A stretch of 64,000 nucleotides of DNA from Okeania sp. SIO2B3 (GCF_010672525.1 NZ_JAAHGH010000026.1:17996-81995); one strand, 5' to 3'; shown: positions 54,304-64,000, counted from the first letter of the stretch. A program made the numbers and translations. The notes: generated by a model not told the origin, from the sequence alone.

Positions 54304-55428
54304 TTACTTTAGTGAAGCTTCTTTTTCCCGCAAAACCGAACCATTTATACCTGTAATTTTTTCTGGTAATTCCTGTGGGTCAACCACTGCTAAAGTGTTC
54401 ATGTCATAGGTAGTATAAAAACTCTTGTTTTCCTTTAAATTAATATCAACAACTATCAAAGTATTTCGGGGAGATAAATTACTACCAATTAAAGTACGCG
54501 GACCGCTACCTAAAGCACCAGAATAAAGCAATTTCAAATTACCTTTATAACCGGGAAAATAAGCATGATGATGACCGCTAATATATAGGTGAACATTATA
54601 CTTTTCTAGCATAGTTCGTAATTCATCGGCTTTAGCTAAAACATCACCCATTTTATTTTTAGTAGGAGCAACAGCATAAAAAGGTAAATGCCCCATCACA
54701 ATTCGCATTTTTGCTGTTTGTGCTTGACTACTTGCCAGACTTTTTTCTGCCCATTCTAATTGTTGTTTAGGAATCTGAAATGTAGAAGCATCCCAAATTA
54801 AATAAAAAATTTCTTTGTGGAGAAAACTATAGTAAAAAGGAAAGCCTTTTGCATCGAAAAATTTTAGGTTTAAATCTTTTTGATGTTGACTCCAATAATC
54901 TTGTGCTAGTCTGCGTTCTTTGGCAAATATAAATTTTCCGGACTTAATATAACCTGAAGCATCGTGATTACCAATAGTAATAGCAAAAGGCTGTTTTGCT
55001 TGACGTAATGGTGTGGCAATATAACGGTCAAAACCATCCCACATGGCTTGAATATTTTCTTCAGTAAGTGATAGTTTTTGTCCGGCGATAATATCACCTG
55101 CGCAAAGCACTAAATCTGGTTGCCATTCAGATATTAAAGGAATAGTTTTTTCTACTTGTGGTTGGTAATTTGTGGAACCATAACTACTGTTTAAATCGCT
55201 AATAACTACGAGTCGAATATCTCCTCGTTTTGGGGCAAACATTCCTGGAGGAGCGGGTGTTGATGGGGTCGATATTTCTGAGGGAGAAATAGTCTGATTT
55301 GCGGGAATTTGAGAATTAAAATTTTCTACGTTTGTAGTCTTGCTCTGCCGTAAATTTTTGCAAGAATTAAAAGCTAATCCTAATACACTGCCGAGAGAAA
55401 TTAGGAAATAACGACGGTTGAATTTCAT
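54304..55428 (-). CDS. Calcineurin-like metallophosphoesterase with Tat-like signal
   Basis: 374 residues. The ATG at 55428 has the Shine-Dalgarno GGAG seven bases upstream; the GTG at 55440 is less good. N-terminal NRRYFLISLGSVLGLAF is Tat-signal-like, with NSC close after. Metal-binding motifs are in order: D in VISDLNS, GD in CAGDII, GNHD in TIGNHDASGY, H in MGHLPFYA and GHHHAYF. Likely a periplasmic phosphatase or phosphodiesterase. A broken copy of its 3' end lies just downstream. Confidence 0.88.
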   Translation of the reverse strand: MKFNRRYFLISLGSVLGLAFNSCKNLRQSKTTNVENFNSQIPANQTISPSEISTPSTPAPPGMFAPKRGDIRLVVISDLNSSYGSTNYQPQVEKTIPLISEWQPDLVLCAGDIIAGQKLSLTEENIQAMWDGFDRYIATPLRQAKQPFAITIGNHDASGYIKSGKFIFAKERRLAQDYWSQHQKDLNLKFFDAKGFPFYYSFLHKEIFYLIWDASTFQIPKQQLEWAEKSLASSQAQTAKMRIVMGHLPFYAVAPTKNKMGDVLAKADELRTMLEKYNVHLYISGHHHAYFPGYKGNLKLLYSGALGSGPRTLIGSNLSPRNTLIVVDINLKENKSFYTTYDMNTLAVVDPQELPEKITGINGSVLREKEASLK

Positions 55429-56055
55429 TTTTTTCTCCACAATTATAATTAATTAGGTTAATTATATTTCAAATTTAGGTAAAGGTTTGATTAGTTTGGT
55501 GTTAAATAGAGAATTTTATTAATCTATTGTTAAACTCCCTTTAAACAATTAATTTCTATTTTGTTAGCTGCTATACATTGATTAAAACAAATAAAAATAT
55601 TGATAAACTGTCTAACAAATTTTGCTATTCTTTTGATTATTATTGGTATTTGTCAAATACCTAAATTAAGTTCAAACTAGATTGTCATTTTGTCAGCATT
55701 TAGCTATTAGCAGTCAGCTATCAGCAATTAAATTAGTAATGAATAATTAATTCTAAGGTTTGGGAAGGGGACTTTGACAGTAACTGTTTATTTTTTCTCA
55801 ATTTCAAAAGTTGCTTTTACCTTCCCCAAAATTAATTGCTGTTAATGTAGTTTATCCGCAGGAGGCTAGTGCAGGATGGCGGAAATAACTAACCAGTAAA
55901 AAAAGGTTCAAAAGCTTGTACAATAACCCTTCTTCCCTTCTGCCTTCTGCCTCCTGCCTTCTGCCTTTTTGCACTAGCTAATAGCTGAAGTCTGTTTCGT
56001 AGCATTCCGCAGTAAATACTTACCTTTTTTCTGTTCCTTAAAACATCTACTAAAA
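55429..56055. other. Intergenic spacer between two divergent genes
   Basis: AT-rich. It contains an 85-bp palindromic repeat at 55756-55848 (shared with 25556-25640), a GGAGGCTAG stretch, and polypyrimidine TTCTGCCTTCTGCC tandem runs. No promoter clearly seen. Confidence 0.5.
55756..55848 (+). repeat. 85-bp palindromic repeat, second copy of 25556-25640 (inverse)
   Basis: TTTGGGAAGGGGACTTTGAC near one end and TTACCTTCCCCAAAATTAAT near the other, with a conserved interior TCAATTTCAAAAGTTGCTTT. The ends are partly inverted (TTTGGG / CCCAAA). About 85% identity to the other copy by eye. Confidence 0.6.
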
Positions 56056-57798
56056 ATGACTAAAATTCACAATCGATTTAGTTTATATCTGAGTTTAACT
56101 CTATTAATCGGACTATTTTCAGAACCAATGCTTGGTCAAACTACTTCTAATTTAAAATCTCTTAAATCTTGCAATAATGACAATATTCAATTATCAGAAA
56201 TATCGGCCGATAATGCAGTAAATAAATTACTAACTGTTTCTAACTGGATGATAAATCCAGAAATGGTATTAGCCAACTTAATTAGAATAGTTGGAGAACA
56301 AACAATTGTTGCTGCTAATACCATCCCTAATCCTTGGCCGACAATTCACGAACGAGCCAGATTAGGGAAAGTTCCGATAATTATGTATCACGATATTTTG
56401 CCCAAGAAAAAAGTTTCTTTTGATGTCACAGTAAAACAATTTGAAAAGCATCTCGAATTAATCAAAAAAAATGGACTAACCCCAATTAGCTTAGACCAAT
56501 TAATTCAGCATTTACGCACAGGAGAACCCTTGCCAGAAAAACCAATAGTTCTGACATTTGATGACGGATATATCGGTCATTATGAAATAGTTTATCCCCT
56601 ACTCAAAAAATATAATTATCCAGCAGTTTTCTCAGTATATACAGACAAAATAGAAGGCAAAATAATTGGTCGTTCCACTCTCACTTGGTCACAATTGCAA
56701 GAAATGGCAACCAATCCATTAGTAACAATTGCTTCCCATAGTGTTACTCATCCCAAAGATTTAACAAAATTATCTGACCGAGAACTACAAGCAGAAATTT
56801 TCAAATCAAAGCAGATTTTAGAGAAAAAATTAGGGATAAAAATTCACTATTTTACTTATCCAGAAGGTAAATATGATGAGCGTGTTAGTGCTTGGGTAAA
56901 AGTAGCCGGATATGAAGCAGCACTAACAATGAAAAATAATAGAAATATCTTTAGTAATGAATCAAAAAGTTTATTGGCAATAGACCGCTTCGGTCAATCA
57001 GGATTAAAAAAAGCAATTGCAGAAACTTTTGGCGGATTACAATTACCTCCCTGGAAATTTGGGTTTGATTTTACTGGTCAAATTATCAAAAATAAAATAA
57101 CTCTTCAAGGAATTCCATTAATTTTAATTTCTGGAGGAAAACCAATAACTATTCATGCAGATAGTCGGTATCAAGTCAAAGATATTGTGGAAAAACATCA
57201 GGCGATCGCTGGAGTGGATGGAGTATTTTTTTCTCTGGAAAAACTAGATTCTAACGAAATAATAGGTCCGGTTTTTAGTCAGAATACAAAAAAATTTGTA
57301 CCTGGAGATAGCTATGACAACGATAAATTAAAGAATCGTCCGTTAGTATTAATTAGTGAGGATAAAGTAGATTTTATTCCTTTTAATCCCAAACATCACA
57401 ATACAATAAAAGGCATAAAAGCAGAGATGCCAAATGTTACAGATGCTTTTGTAGGAGCTGCATTTTTAGTGATAAATTATCAACCTCAACCACCAGAAAG
57501 TTTTGGTAAATTATTCAAGTTCAACGAACCTCGTCACCGAGCATTTTGGGGAATTCATCGTAGTGGTCAACCTATTATTGGCGTATCCTATAAAAGAGTT
57601 GGTTCAGTAAAACTTGGCCAACTTTTAGCACAAGCAGGATTTCGGGATGCAGTTATGTTAGATTCTGGAGCTAGCACATCTCTAGTTTATGAAGGTAAAT
57701 CTTTAGTTAGATATACTCCACGTCCTGTTCCTCATGTAGTTGCTTTAGTGACACCAAAGTTAGCTTCAAAATCAACTTGTTTTGTAACTCAGCATTGA
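56056..57798 (+). CDS. Polysaccharide deacetylase fused to a phosphodiester glycosidase (NAGPA-like)
   Basis: 580 residues. A signal peptide (about 8-27, SLYLSLTLLIGLFSEPMLGQ) is followed by an NodB-type deacetylase domain (about 110-330) with VLTFDDGY, HSVTHP and YPEGKYDE. A C-terminal NAGPA domain (about 350-575) follows, with GVDGVFFSL, MLDSGASTSLVYEG and RPVPHVVALV. The first domain removes N-acetyl groups from extracellular polymer; the second uncovers a phosphodiester-linked sugar in related enzymes. Predicted envelope or extracellular. The two domains in one chain is uncommon in my knowledge. Confidence 0.87.
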   Translation: MTKIHNRFSLYLSLTLLIGLFSEPMLGQTTSNLKSLKSCNNDNIQLSEISADNAVNKLLTVSNWMINPEMVLANLIRIVGEQTIVAANTIPNPWPTIHERARLGKVPIIMYHDILPKKKVSFDVTVKQFEKHLELIKKNGLTPISLDQLIQHLRTGEPLPEKPIVLTFDDGYIGHYEIVYPLLKKYNYPAVFSVYTDKIEGKIIGRSTLTWSQLQEMATNPLVTIASHSVTHPKDLTKLSDRELQAEIFKSKQILEKKLGIKIHYFTYPEGKYDERVSAWVKVAGYEAALTMKNNRNIFSNESKSLLAIDRFGQSGLKKAIAETFGGLQLPPWKFGFDFTGQIIKNKITLQGIPLILISGGKPITIHADSRYQVKDIVEKHQAIAGVDGVFFSLEKLDSNEIIGPVFSQNTKKFVPGDSYDNDKLKNRPLVLISEDKVDFIPFNPKHHNTIKGIKAEMPNVTDAFVGAAFLVINYQPQPPESFGKLFKFNEPRHRAFWGIHRSGQPIIGVSYKRVGSVKLGQLLAQAGFRDAVMLDSGASTSLVYEGKSLVRYTPRPVPHVVALVTPKLASKSTCFVTQH

Positions 57799-59308
57799 TC
57801 AATAAAAGTCAATATAAAATTTAAGTTTTTTCGGACTTTTAAGTCTTCTATTCTAGATAACTAAAGCCTTCTTCCTTCTTCCTTACCTTTACAATACTGA
57901 TGCTACCGGACTTGATATAAAATCTAAAATTAAGCCCTTTTTTGATCCTCCTATGCTGATGTCCTCCGACTAGAAATTATTAGAAAATAAACTATAGAGT
58001 TTTTATCTGGGATGTGGAAAAAAAGTGCTATTAAAAAGAGAATAGGGAATAGTAAAGGAGGGAAAACAGCATTAAGTAGTAGCAAATACAAGGATATAAG
58101 GTACTCAATCCACGATTTTTTTTAGAAAAAACCTCAATCTAGATTTAAATCTCAAATAAAAACACTATATATTAAAGCTAATTTTATAATTTTCTAAATC
58201 TAATAAAAATCATTGATATAAAATAGACAAAAAGGGCTGTATCTTTATTCCACAATCAAAAATATCACTCTTCTTGATTCTTTGTTAAATTTTCCTCAAA
58301 AGTATTTTCATCACTCAAATGAAAATGTTATATTAGTTAAAATTAAAGTAAGCATTTCCTGCGGAATGCGCTCGCATTCAGCTATTAGCGGTCAGCTATT
58401 CGGTGCGGAATGCACTCGCATTCAGCAATAAAAATGAATGAAGTAAAAATTCATTTAACTTATACTACATTTTTCACCCATAAATTGAAGCACAAGAAAG
58501 ACTTATTTGAGTATTTAAGCCATACAATTCAAGTTAATGAACCTGATAGTTGTTCCTGAATGCTTACAAGTTAAATATTTTTATATTAAAGTTATGTTAT
58601 ACATGAAGATAGCAATTTCCATACTGATGAGGTGCAAAAATTTAGGTTTTAGAGATAACCAATTCTGGGAACAAAAAATCAGAAAAACTAAAAGTACCCC
58701 ACTAAACTGAAAACTGCTACGTTTCAAACATTTCAGCGTACATATCGCAATTGAAAAATAGTTGTAGCTTCCTTAATAAAGTAGATAAAATTCAGTTAAA
58801 TAGCTATTAATTATTATTTGATAGAGTTAAAATAACAACTCTATACCTCCTCTATATATAATACAAATTTAATAAAAATCAACTTGGCCAATAGCTACAC
58901 AAAATATTTAATAATTGATAATTACCGAATTATTAATAATTAATAATTAAATAATTCTGGTTTAAAGCCTCCCCCTTTTAAGGGGAAAAAAGCGGTCGTT
59001 TTGCTACGCAACATGTAAAGCGTAGCTTCCCGAAGGGTGGGATGGCGAGGTTTCCTCGCCATATCCAATCGACCAAGAAAAGAAATAATATCTCCTGATA
59101 TTCAATTCCGTAACGGTTAAAACCCGAGGTAATTATCAATTATCAATTATCCATTAATGAACTCTCCCTTTTAGAAAGAAGATTGATACAATCGAAGAAA
59201 TTGTTAAATTTTTTCTTCTTCAAAAGAAGAGACCTTAAAGATTAATTAATTAATTATCAATTATCAATTATCCATTGGTAAGCATATTTACTCTACCGCG
59301 ACTCAATC
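57799..59308. other. 1.5-kb intergenic, repeats only
   Basis: Contains a family B end (CCGGACTTGATATAAAA at 57905), GGAATGCGCTCGCATTCAGC repeats (58366, 58411), a family D element (58962-59130) with an embedded GGCGAGGTTTCCTCGCC palindrome, and AATTATCAATTATCC strings. I see no gene or RNA gene. Confidence 0.6.
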
Positions 59309-60817
59309 ATGTATCAACAACAAAATTCTATACTTAGAGAAAGTATCTTAATTATTAACGATAATCCTAAAAGTTTAAAGCTGTTGACTGAGTTGTTATC
59401 TTTACAAGGGTATAAAGTGCAAATTGCCACCAGTGGAAAAGAAGCTCTCGAAAATATTCATTTTGAGCTTCCAGATTTGATTTTATTAGAAGTTAAAATG
59501 CCAGAAATGGATGGCTATCAAATTTGTGAATGTCTGAAGATAGATAAACAAACCACTAATATCCCCGTAGTTTTTATCTCTGCTTTAGATGGAGCAATGG
59601 ATAAAGTTAAAGCCTTTACTGTGGGTGGAGTAGATTATATTACAAAACCATTTGAATTAATTGAAATTTTAGCCAGAATTGAAAATCAATTACGACTGCG
59701 GTCTCTACAGCAGCAATTACAACAACAAAACGCTTTATTACAACTATTATTAAAAGTGACTCATGCTATTAGTGAAGCATCTGATATTGAATCAGCATTA
59801 GAAGTAACTTTAGCAGAAGTTTGTCAAACAATGAATTGGGATTTTGGAGAAGCATGGATTCCTGACCCAGAAGCTACAATGCTCAAATTTAGTAGAGGAT
59901 GGTATTCTAGTAATAGTAATAATGGTACTTTACCAGCAACTCTACAATTTCGACAACAGCATCAAATTATTACTTTCAGTTCTCAACAAAGCTTACTACA
60001 AAGGGTATGGTATTCTCAGCAAGCAGAATGGGTAAAAGATATTTCTCAGGAAAAAGAATCGGTTTTGATTGGTTTTCAAATTGCCGAAAAAATAGGTATT
60101 AAATCTGCTTTAGGAATACCGATTATTCTCGATAAACAGGTTTTAGCTATCTTAGTATTTTTCCAGAAATTTTCTCAAAAATTAGATCAAAATTCTATAC
60201 AGTTAGTTAATGCTGTGGCAACTCAGTTAGGTGGATTAATTCAACGGAAAAAGTCTGAGATAGCTCTTAAAAAAGCAAACCAAGATTTAAAACGAATTGC
60301 CAGTTTTGATAGTTTAACTTCTCTAGCTAATCGTCGTACATTTGATGAATATTTTCATCAAAAATGGGAGCAACTTAGACAAGAAAAAAAATATTTATCT
60401 CTCATCCTTTGTGATGTGGATTATTTCAAATATTATAATGATTTTTATGGGCATCCAGAGGGAGACCAATGCCTCAAAAAAGTTGCTCAAGCTATTAGCA
60501 AGGTAGCTAAATTTTCTACAGATTTAGTCTGCCGTTATGGTGGTGAAGAATTTGGAGTTATATTACCGAATACAAATATTGAGGAAGCTTTAGGAAGAGC
60601 AGAATTAATTAGGAGAGAAATTAAAAGGCTTGAAATACCTCACACTTGTTCAAAAGTAAGTCCTTATGTAACTGTAAGTTTAGGAGTAAGTAGCGTAATT
60701 CCTACGTTAAATTTATCAACTCGTACATTATTAATAGATGCCGATCAGGCACTTTATCAAGCAAAAGAACAGGGACGAGATTGTGTTATTGCTCATAGAA
60801 TTAATTATGTTTGTTAG
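59309..60817 (+). CDS. Receiver-GAF-GGDEF diguanylate cyclase with a non-standard receiver
   Basis: 502 residues. The REC domain (about 10-130) has E61 where the phosphoacceptor D should be (LILLEVKMPEMDGY) and N17-D18 at the acidic pair (IINDNP). K in ITKPFE and S in FISALD remain. A coiled coil (QQQLQQQN, about 134-145) and a GAF domain (about 150-320) lead to a GGDEF domain with GGEEF at 411-415. The I-site RxxD would be at 402-405 but is FSTD, so product inhibition is likely lost. The enzyme makes cyclic di-GMP. Starts ATG at 59309. Confidence 0.92.
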   Translation: MYQQQNSILRESILIINDNPKSLKLLTELLSLQGYKVQIATSGKEALENIHFELPDLILLEVKMPEMDGYQICECLKIDKQTTNIPVVFISALDGAMDKVKAFTVGGVDYITKPFELIEILARIENQLRLRSLQQQLQQQNALLQLLLKVTHAISEASDIESALEVTLAEVCQTMNWDFGEAWIPDPEATMLKFSRGWYSSNSNNGTLPATLQFRQQHQIITFSSQQSLLQRVWYSQQAEWVKDISQEKESVLIGFQIAEKIGIKSALGIPIILDKQVLAILVFFQKFSQKLDQNSIQLVNAVATQLGGLIQRKKSEIALKKANQDLKRIASFDSLTSLANRRTFDEYFHQKWEQLRQEKKYLSLILCDVDYFKYYNDFYGHPEGDQCLKKVAQAISKVAKFSTDLVCRYGGEEFGVILPNTNIEEALGRAELIRREIKRLEIPHTCSKVSPYVTVSLGVSSVIPTLNLSTRTLLIDADQALYQAKEQGRDCVIAHRINYVC

Positions 60818-61321
60818 GAAAGAAAAAATCATACTAAATCCGGTGATCGAAAGAACTGTTATTATGAAGTTAAGGCATTTATGCTGAGGACAGCTATGCT
60901 TAATGGTTAGAGAGTAAGAGCGAAAAACGGATTTTTGATAACTGGATTTGGTATCATATAAAGACTCAGATATAATCTTTTTTTCCCCTACTGACTACTA
61001 AATTGAAGTGAGGTTATTCAACCGAATTTGAGATTATATGAAATACTAAACATAATGGCAAAGTTATTTCACAAAAGCTGAAAATTGAGCTAGAGAGTCA
61101 AAGAACAATTTTATCTGAAATACAAGTAATTATCTTTTCCCTTATGGGTTTAATATAGCACCGTCACAGTGTTTACAAGTTTGTTGGGATTTGTAGACGC
61201 GAAGTTGCAATCTTTCAGTATCTCCATCCACTTTTTCCTTCTCTCCTATGGTATAACTAAAGCCTTCTTTAGAACTAATTTATCCAAAATTAATACGAGA
61301 TACTTCAATACACTCTTGAAT
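60818..61321. other. Intergenic spacer, nothing recognised
   Basis: AT-rich with a family B-like fragment (CAACCGAATTTGAG) near 61019. The short ORF at 61169 is not supported. Confidence 0.45.
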
Positions 61322-61681
61322 TTAACGATTAGATTTAGTATATATTTCCACTATAACTCCTACAAATGAGCCAAATATTCCTCCAATAATTGCGCCCCAA
61401 AAAGGGATAAGTAGTGGACTGAAACAGGCATACAATCCATCTAAACCATCCGCACAATTTAAAGGTTGAATTTTTTGATGAGCTACAACTAGAAAAATGA
61501 ACGTACTCAAAAGTGAAGTAAAAGTTGCTGCATTGAATATTCTCATCGTGCATCTAAATTTAGTGATTAAGTTGGTAATTGCACCAACAATTCCCCCAAT
61601 AGTACCTCCAATAACAATACCTAAACAAGCTCCAAATAGTGCTATAAACCATACAAAAATAACAGGAATTATACTACTCAT
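61322..61681 (-). CDS. Small membrane protein with glycine-zipper segments
   Basis: 119 residues from the ATG at 61681, preceded by a strong Shine-Dalgarno AAGGAGGG five bases upstream; the TTG at 61684 is rejected. Three to four hydrophobic segments with GxxxG-like spacings (FGACLGIVIGGTIGGIVGAI and FWGAIIGGIFGSFVGVIVEI), i.e. glycine zippers. I do not recognise the family. No neighbour suggests a function. Confidence 0.7.
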   Translation of the reverse strand: MSSIIPVIFVWFIALFGACLGIVIGGTIGGIVGAITNLITKFRCTMRIFNAATFTSLLSTFIFLVVAHQKIQPLNCADGLDGLYACFSPLLIPFWGAIIGGIFGSFVGVIVEIYTKSNR

Positions 61682-62347
61682 CAAACCCTCCTTCTTTTGT
61701 TAATAAATATTAGTAGTACTGTACAAGTAGTAATATTCTAATACTCAATTAAAATGAAGCTGCATAAAATTAAGATTCTAATTTGAATTGACCGTATATC
61801 GACAGAGATAAATGAATTAATTTCATCATTATCTATATTTTAATATTAGGTTTAATATCCTCACTATATTAAAAAAAATTAGTGGTAGACCTTTGTAGCG
61901 GATCTGAGTCCTCCATAATAATACCTGAATTTCGCAGTTCCTCTGTAGGAGGCTAACTTATTCAAGTGTAGCCTTACATAAAATTAGCATTAGAAAAAGT
62001 CAAATCATTTGTCAATACTATTTTTTTGAAACTTAAAAATTAGAAATATTTTTTGTTCCCTTTTTTTTGCATTACCAACTTTGTTTATACTGACTCACTA
62101 TTGCACCCCTGTTTCCTAACTCCACAGTAAATTACTACATATACAAGACCATCTATAATATCCTAGTTTTTATCTTTTCTGTGGCGGGTTTAATTCCCCA
62201 CGGTCTACACGGTGCTGAAAATTGTTTGGTGTTTGTAGATACGGAGTAGTCATTCGTTGACTATCTATAAGCAATTTTCCCTTCTGCCTTTCCTGCGGAA
62301 TGCTGCGCAAACAGTATAGCTGCCTTCTGCCTTCTTCAATGCTGTTT
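61682..62347. other. Intergenic with a repeated hairpin
   Basis: Holds the plus-strand copy of the CCCCAC..GGTGCTGAAAAT repeat at 62184-62229 and a TCCTGCGGAATGCTGCGCAA repeat at 62289. AT-rich elsewhere. No gene. Confidence 0.5.
62184..62229 (+). repeat. Palindromic repeat, copy of 27940-27991 in inverse orientation
   Basis: GCGGGTTTAATTCCCCACGG, then TCTACACGGTGCTGAAAATT, ending GTTTGG. The hairpin arms are shorter here than in the other copy. Confidence 0.5.
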
Positions 62348-63784
62348 TTAAGTCCTCCAAAAAAGCTTTAATTTGCTAAAAATACTTACAATTAATGCCA
62401 CTATTAATGTATAAATAAGTCCCGTTAATAATCCTAACCTTGTTGTTTGAGTCATTTGTGCAATTTTTTCATACCATCCAGTTAATTTCAAGATAGGTAA
62501 GAGTAAGTTACCAAAAGCAACATAAGCTATCATTGGATTTTGACCATTATATATCAATAATTTGAGAATATTTTTCTGCTGAAAATAATCTCTAACAACA
62601 GTGAATAGAATTAACAAAAAAATAGACATTCCTGTCGTAATGAAAAAGTAGCTTAGGGTAGCACTATCTTTTTTAATTCCACCTTGAAAAGGTTCAAAAG
62701 CTAATCCTAATGCTAGCCAATAAATCCCCCAACTATAAAGTTTATTGAGTAAATTTTCTATCTGATTATTTGGTTGCTGGAATAATAACCAACCAAAAGC
62801 AAATAAAACTCCGCTTATTAAAGTCGTTTCTAAAACTAGCCTAGATTGTAACCCAATCAATAATACCAAGTCAATAGTCAGCATTAATACTGCAATAATA
62901 AAAAAACGACTAGCTGGCCATTTTTCTAATATCGAATCGCGATCGCTACTTTCATTATTTCTCATCCATTTTAAAATTAAATCTCCGCCAATAGTACCTG
63001 GAATAACAATAAATAAGTACTTTAAATAATCAAATCTAAAAATCCAAGGCAAAGGAGAGTTAAACCAAAAATCTTTCACCCATCCATCATCAGCAGTAGA
63101 AAATCTTAACCCTAATAATATTCCCAATAATCCTAAACGTAACCACCAATTAGATTTAGTAAATAACCAAATGATTGAACCAAAAACAGCCATATTAGTT
63201 AAAACGATGAGGATAATATCACTGCGCTCTAATGAAAAGTTACTACCATCTGGATATGTTAATCTACTCAGAACTAAAACACATAAAAACCAACCAACTA
63301 CAGTAATTAATTGATTGATAAATTTGGGGATAAATTTTGGCAAACGACTGTACATTAAAAATAGGATTAAAAATCCCAATAAAGCCAGTTTCCACTTTCC
63401 GGGAATTTCCTCTGCATTATTAATAATGTGTGGTCGAAAATGTTGAATAACTATAGCAAAAGTGCCCAACAAAAATCCTCTTTTCAGGATGAATAAAAAT
63501 ATTTGACTGTATCGCCATCCTTTATTTATTAATCGAGATAAAGCTAGGGGTATAGATGCTCCCATTGCAAATAAGAAAATTGGAAAAACAATATCTACCC
63601 AAGTTAATCCGGGAAGATTAGGATTAAATACATAATTTGGTGGTGGAGTTTGAGCATGATACATCCAAGCAGGTAATGTTCTATCACGAGGAATTATCCC
63701 AGATAATACCATCATTAAAATAGCAAATCCTCGCAGAGAATCTAGAGCTTCAGCACGTTTTTTAGAGGTTGGTTGTTTTACCAT
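62348..63784 (-). CDS. DUF5009 / acyltransferase-like polytopic membrane protein
   Basis: 478 residues. The signature KKRAEALDSLRGFAILMMVL opens the protein, followed by about eleven hydrophobic segments. The family is related to heparan-alpha-glucosaminide N-acetyltransferase, which transfers acetyl groups across membranes to sugars. The conserved loop FNPNLPGLTWVDIVFPIFLF supports this. Probably modifies an envelope glycan. Starts ATG at 63784. Confidence 0.85.
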   Translation of the reverse strand: MVKQPTSKKRAEALDSLRGFAILMMVLSGIIPRDRTLPAWMYHAQTPPPNYVFNPNLPGLTWVDIVFPIFLFAMGASIPLALSRLINKGWRYSQIFLFILKRGFLLGTFAIVIQHFRPHIINNAEEIPGKWKLALLGFLILFLMYSRLPKFIPKFINQLITVVGWFLCVLVLSRLTYPDGSNFSLERSDIILIVLTNMAVFGSIIWLFTKSNWWLRLGLLGILLGLRFSTADDGWVKDFWFNSPLPWIFRFDYLKYLFIVIPGTIGGDLILKWMRNNESSDRDSILEKWPASRFFIIAVLMLTIDLVLLIGLQSRLVLETTLISGVLFAFGWLLFQQPNNQIENLLNKLYSWGIYWLALGLAFEPFQGGIKKDSATLSYFFITTGMSIFLLILFTVVRDYFQQKNILKLLIYNGQNPMIAYVAFGNLLLPILKLTGWYEKIAQMTQTTRLGLLTGLIYTLIVALIVSIFSKLKLFWRT

Positions 63785-64000
63785 AGTTATATAGTCATCC
63801 TAATTTCATTTGTGATATTTTAGTGTTGCTTAGGAGTAAAAATTGCTGGAGTCATTTCAGTTATCAGTTATCAGTTATCAGTTATCAGTTATCAGTACCT
63901 CTGCCTAAAGTCAGAGGCTTGAAATATTGAAGTTTATTTTTTTTCATCCCCTTGAAAGGGGAGGCTTGAGACCTGATTTTTTGGTCATTTCAGTTATCAA
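63785..64000. repeat. Window end: family D repeat with CAGTTATCAG tandem
   Basis: Four to five tandem copies of CAGTTAT at 63857-63893, then ACCTCTGCC..GAGGCTTGAAAT and CCCCTTGAAAGGGGAGGCTTG, the inverse orientation of family D. Confidence 0.65.

Noticed and set aside
61169..61369. 66-codon ORF
   Set aside because: No conserved features and partly overlaps the end of the small membrane protein gene on the other strand.
1..64000. Looked for tRNA genes
   Set aside because: No cloverleaf with a GTTCGAATC-type T-loop was found by eye; small tRNAs could still be missed.

Overview
The window looks like the chromosome of a filamentous, probably marine, non-heterocystous cyanobacterium of the Trichodesmium/Okeania kind. 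This is inferred from a sufR/sufBC locus with SufR-type operators, frequent HIP1 octamers (GCGATCGC), DapL-type lysine synthesis, a DUF3386-type protein, kinase-FGE and FHA-CHAT proteins, low G+C, and an unusually large noncoding share: only about two thirds of the window is coding. The rest is packed with miniature inverted-repeat elements, simple repeats and gene remnants. Species identity cannot be fixed from sequence alone.

Layout. 1-3.9 kb: partial sufC and sufB (minus), divergent from sufR across an intergenic region with two operator-like sites. 4.1-12.9 kb: small conserved proteins, a stand-alone 5S rRNA gene with its own promoter and terminator, a nadC remnant, a C39-like peptidase, an M16 peptidase, a carotene-desaturase-like flavoprotein and a TnpB remnant. 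12.9-15.6 kb: Ski2-like helicase. 15.6-21.6 kb: a five-unit long tandem repeat, a kinase-FGE protein whose 3' end looks like a diversity-generating-retroelement variable region, and three promoter-like repeats upstream of it. 21.7-29.3 kb: secreted GHL10 protein, a pentapeptide-repeat protein with a degenerate kinase domain, a DUF3386 protein and an Nfu scaffold. 30.8-35.4 kb: a multi-receiver response regulator and a PAS histidine kinase that carry related in-frame repeat insertions. 35.8-44.3 kb: NHL propeller, a small ORF, a 1784-residue FHA-CHAT exoprotein, and coaE. 45.2-51.8 kb: diiron protein and a defence-like cluster (ATP-grasp pseudogene with three in-frame TAA codons, Bpu10I-like endonuclease, C5 methyltransferase, Panacea antitoxin with toxin, PD-(D/E)XK-like protein). 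51.9-64 kb: dapL, metallophosphoesterase plus a decayed partial copy, deacetylase/phosphodiester-glycosidase fusion, a GGDEF protein with a D-to-E receiver, and two membrane proteins.

Connecting themes. Fe-S biogenesis is represented by sufB, sufC, sufR and nfu. Signalling is represented by two kinase-domain proteins, a phosphorelay pair and a diguanylate cyclase. Mobile miniature elements mark the whole window. Family A (ends AGGGYTTGCTGA) has seven copies, six with clean 4-bp target duplications, and one inserted exactly in the coaE stop codon without changing the protein. Families B and C nest in or abut each other. Simple repeats also enter coding sequence in sufR and in the two-component pair. 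The strongest leads for something unusual are the DGR-like variable region, the in-frame repeat insertions, the readthrough-like ATP-grasp gene and the Panacea/R-M cluster.
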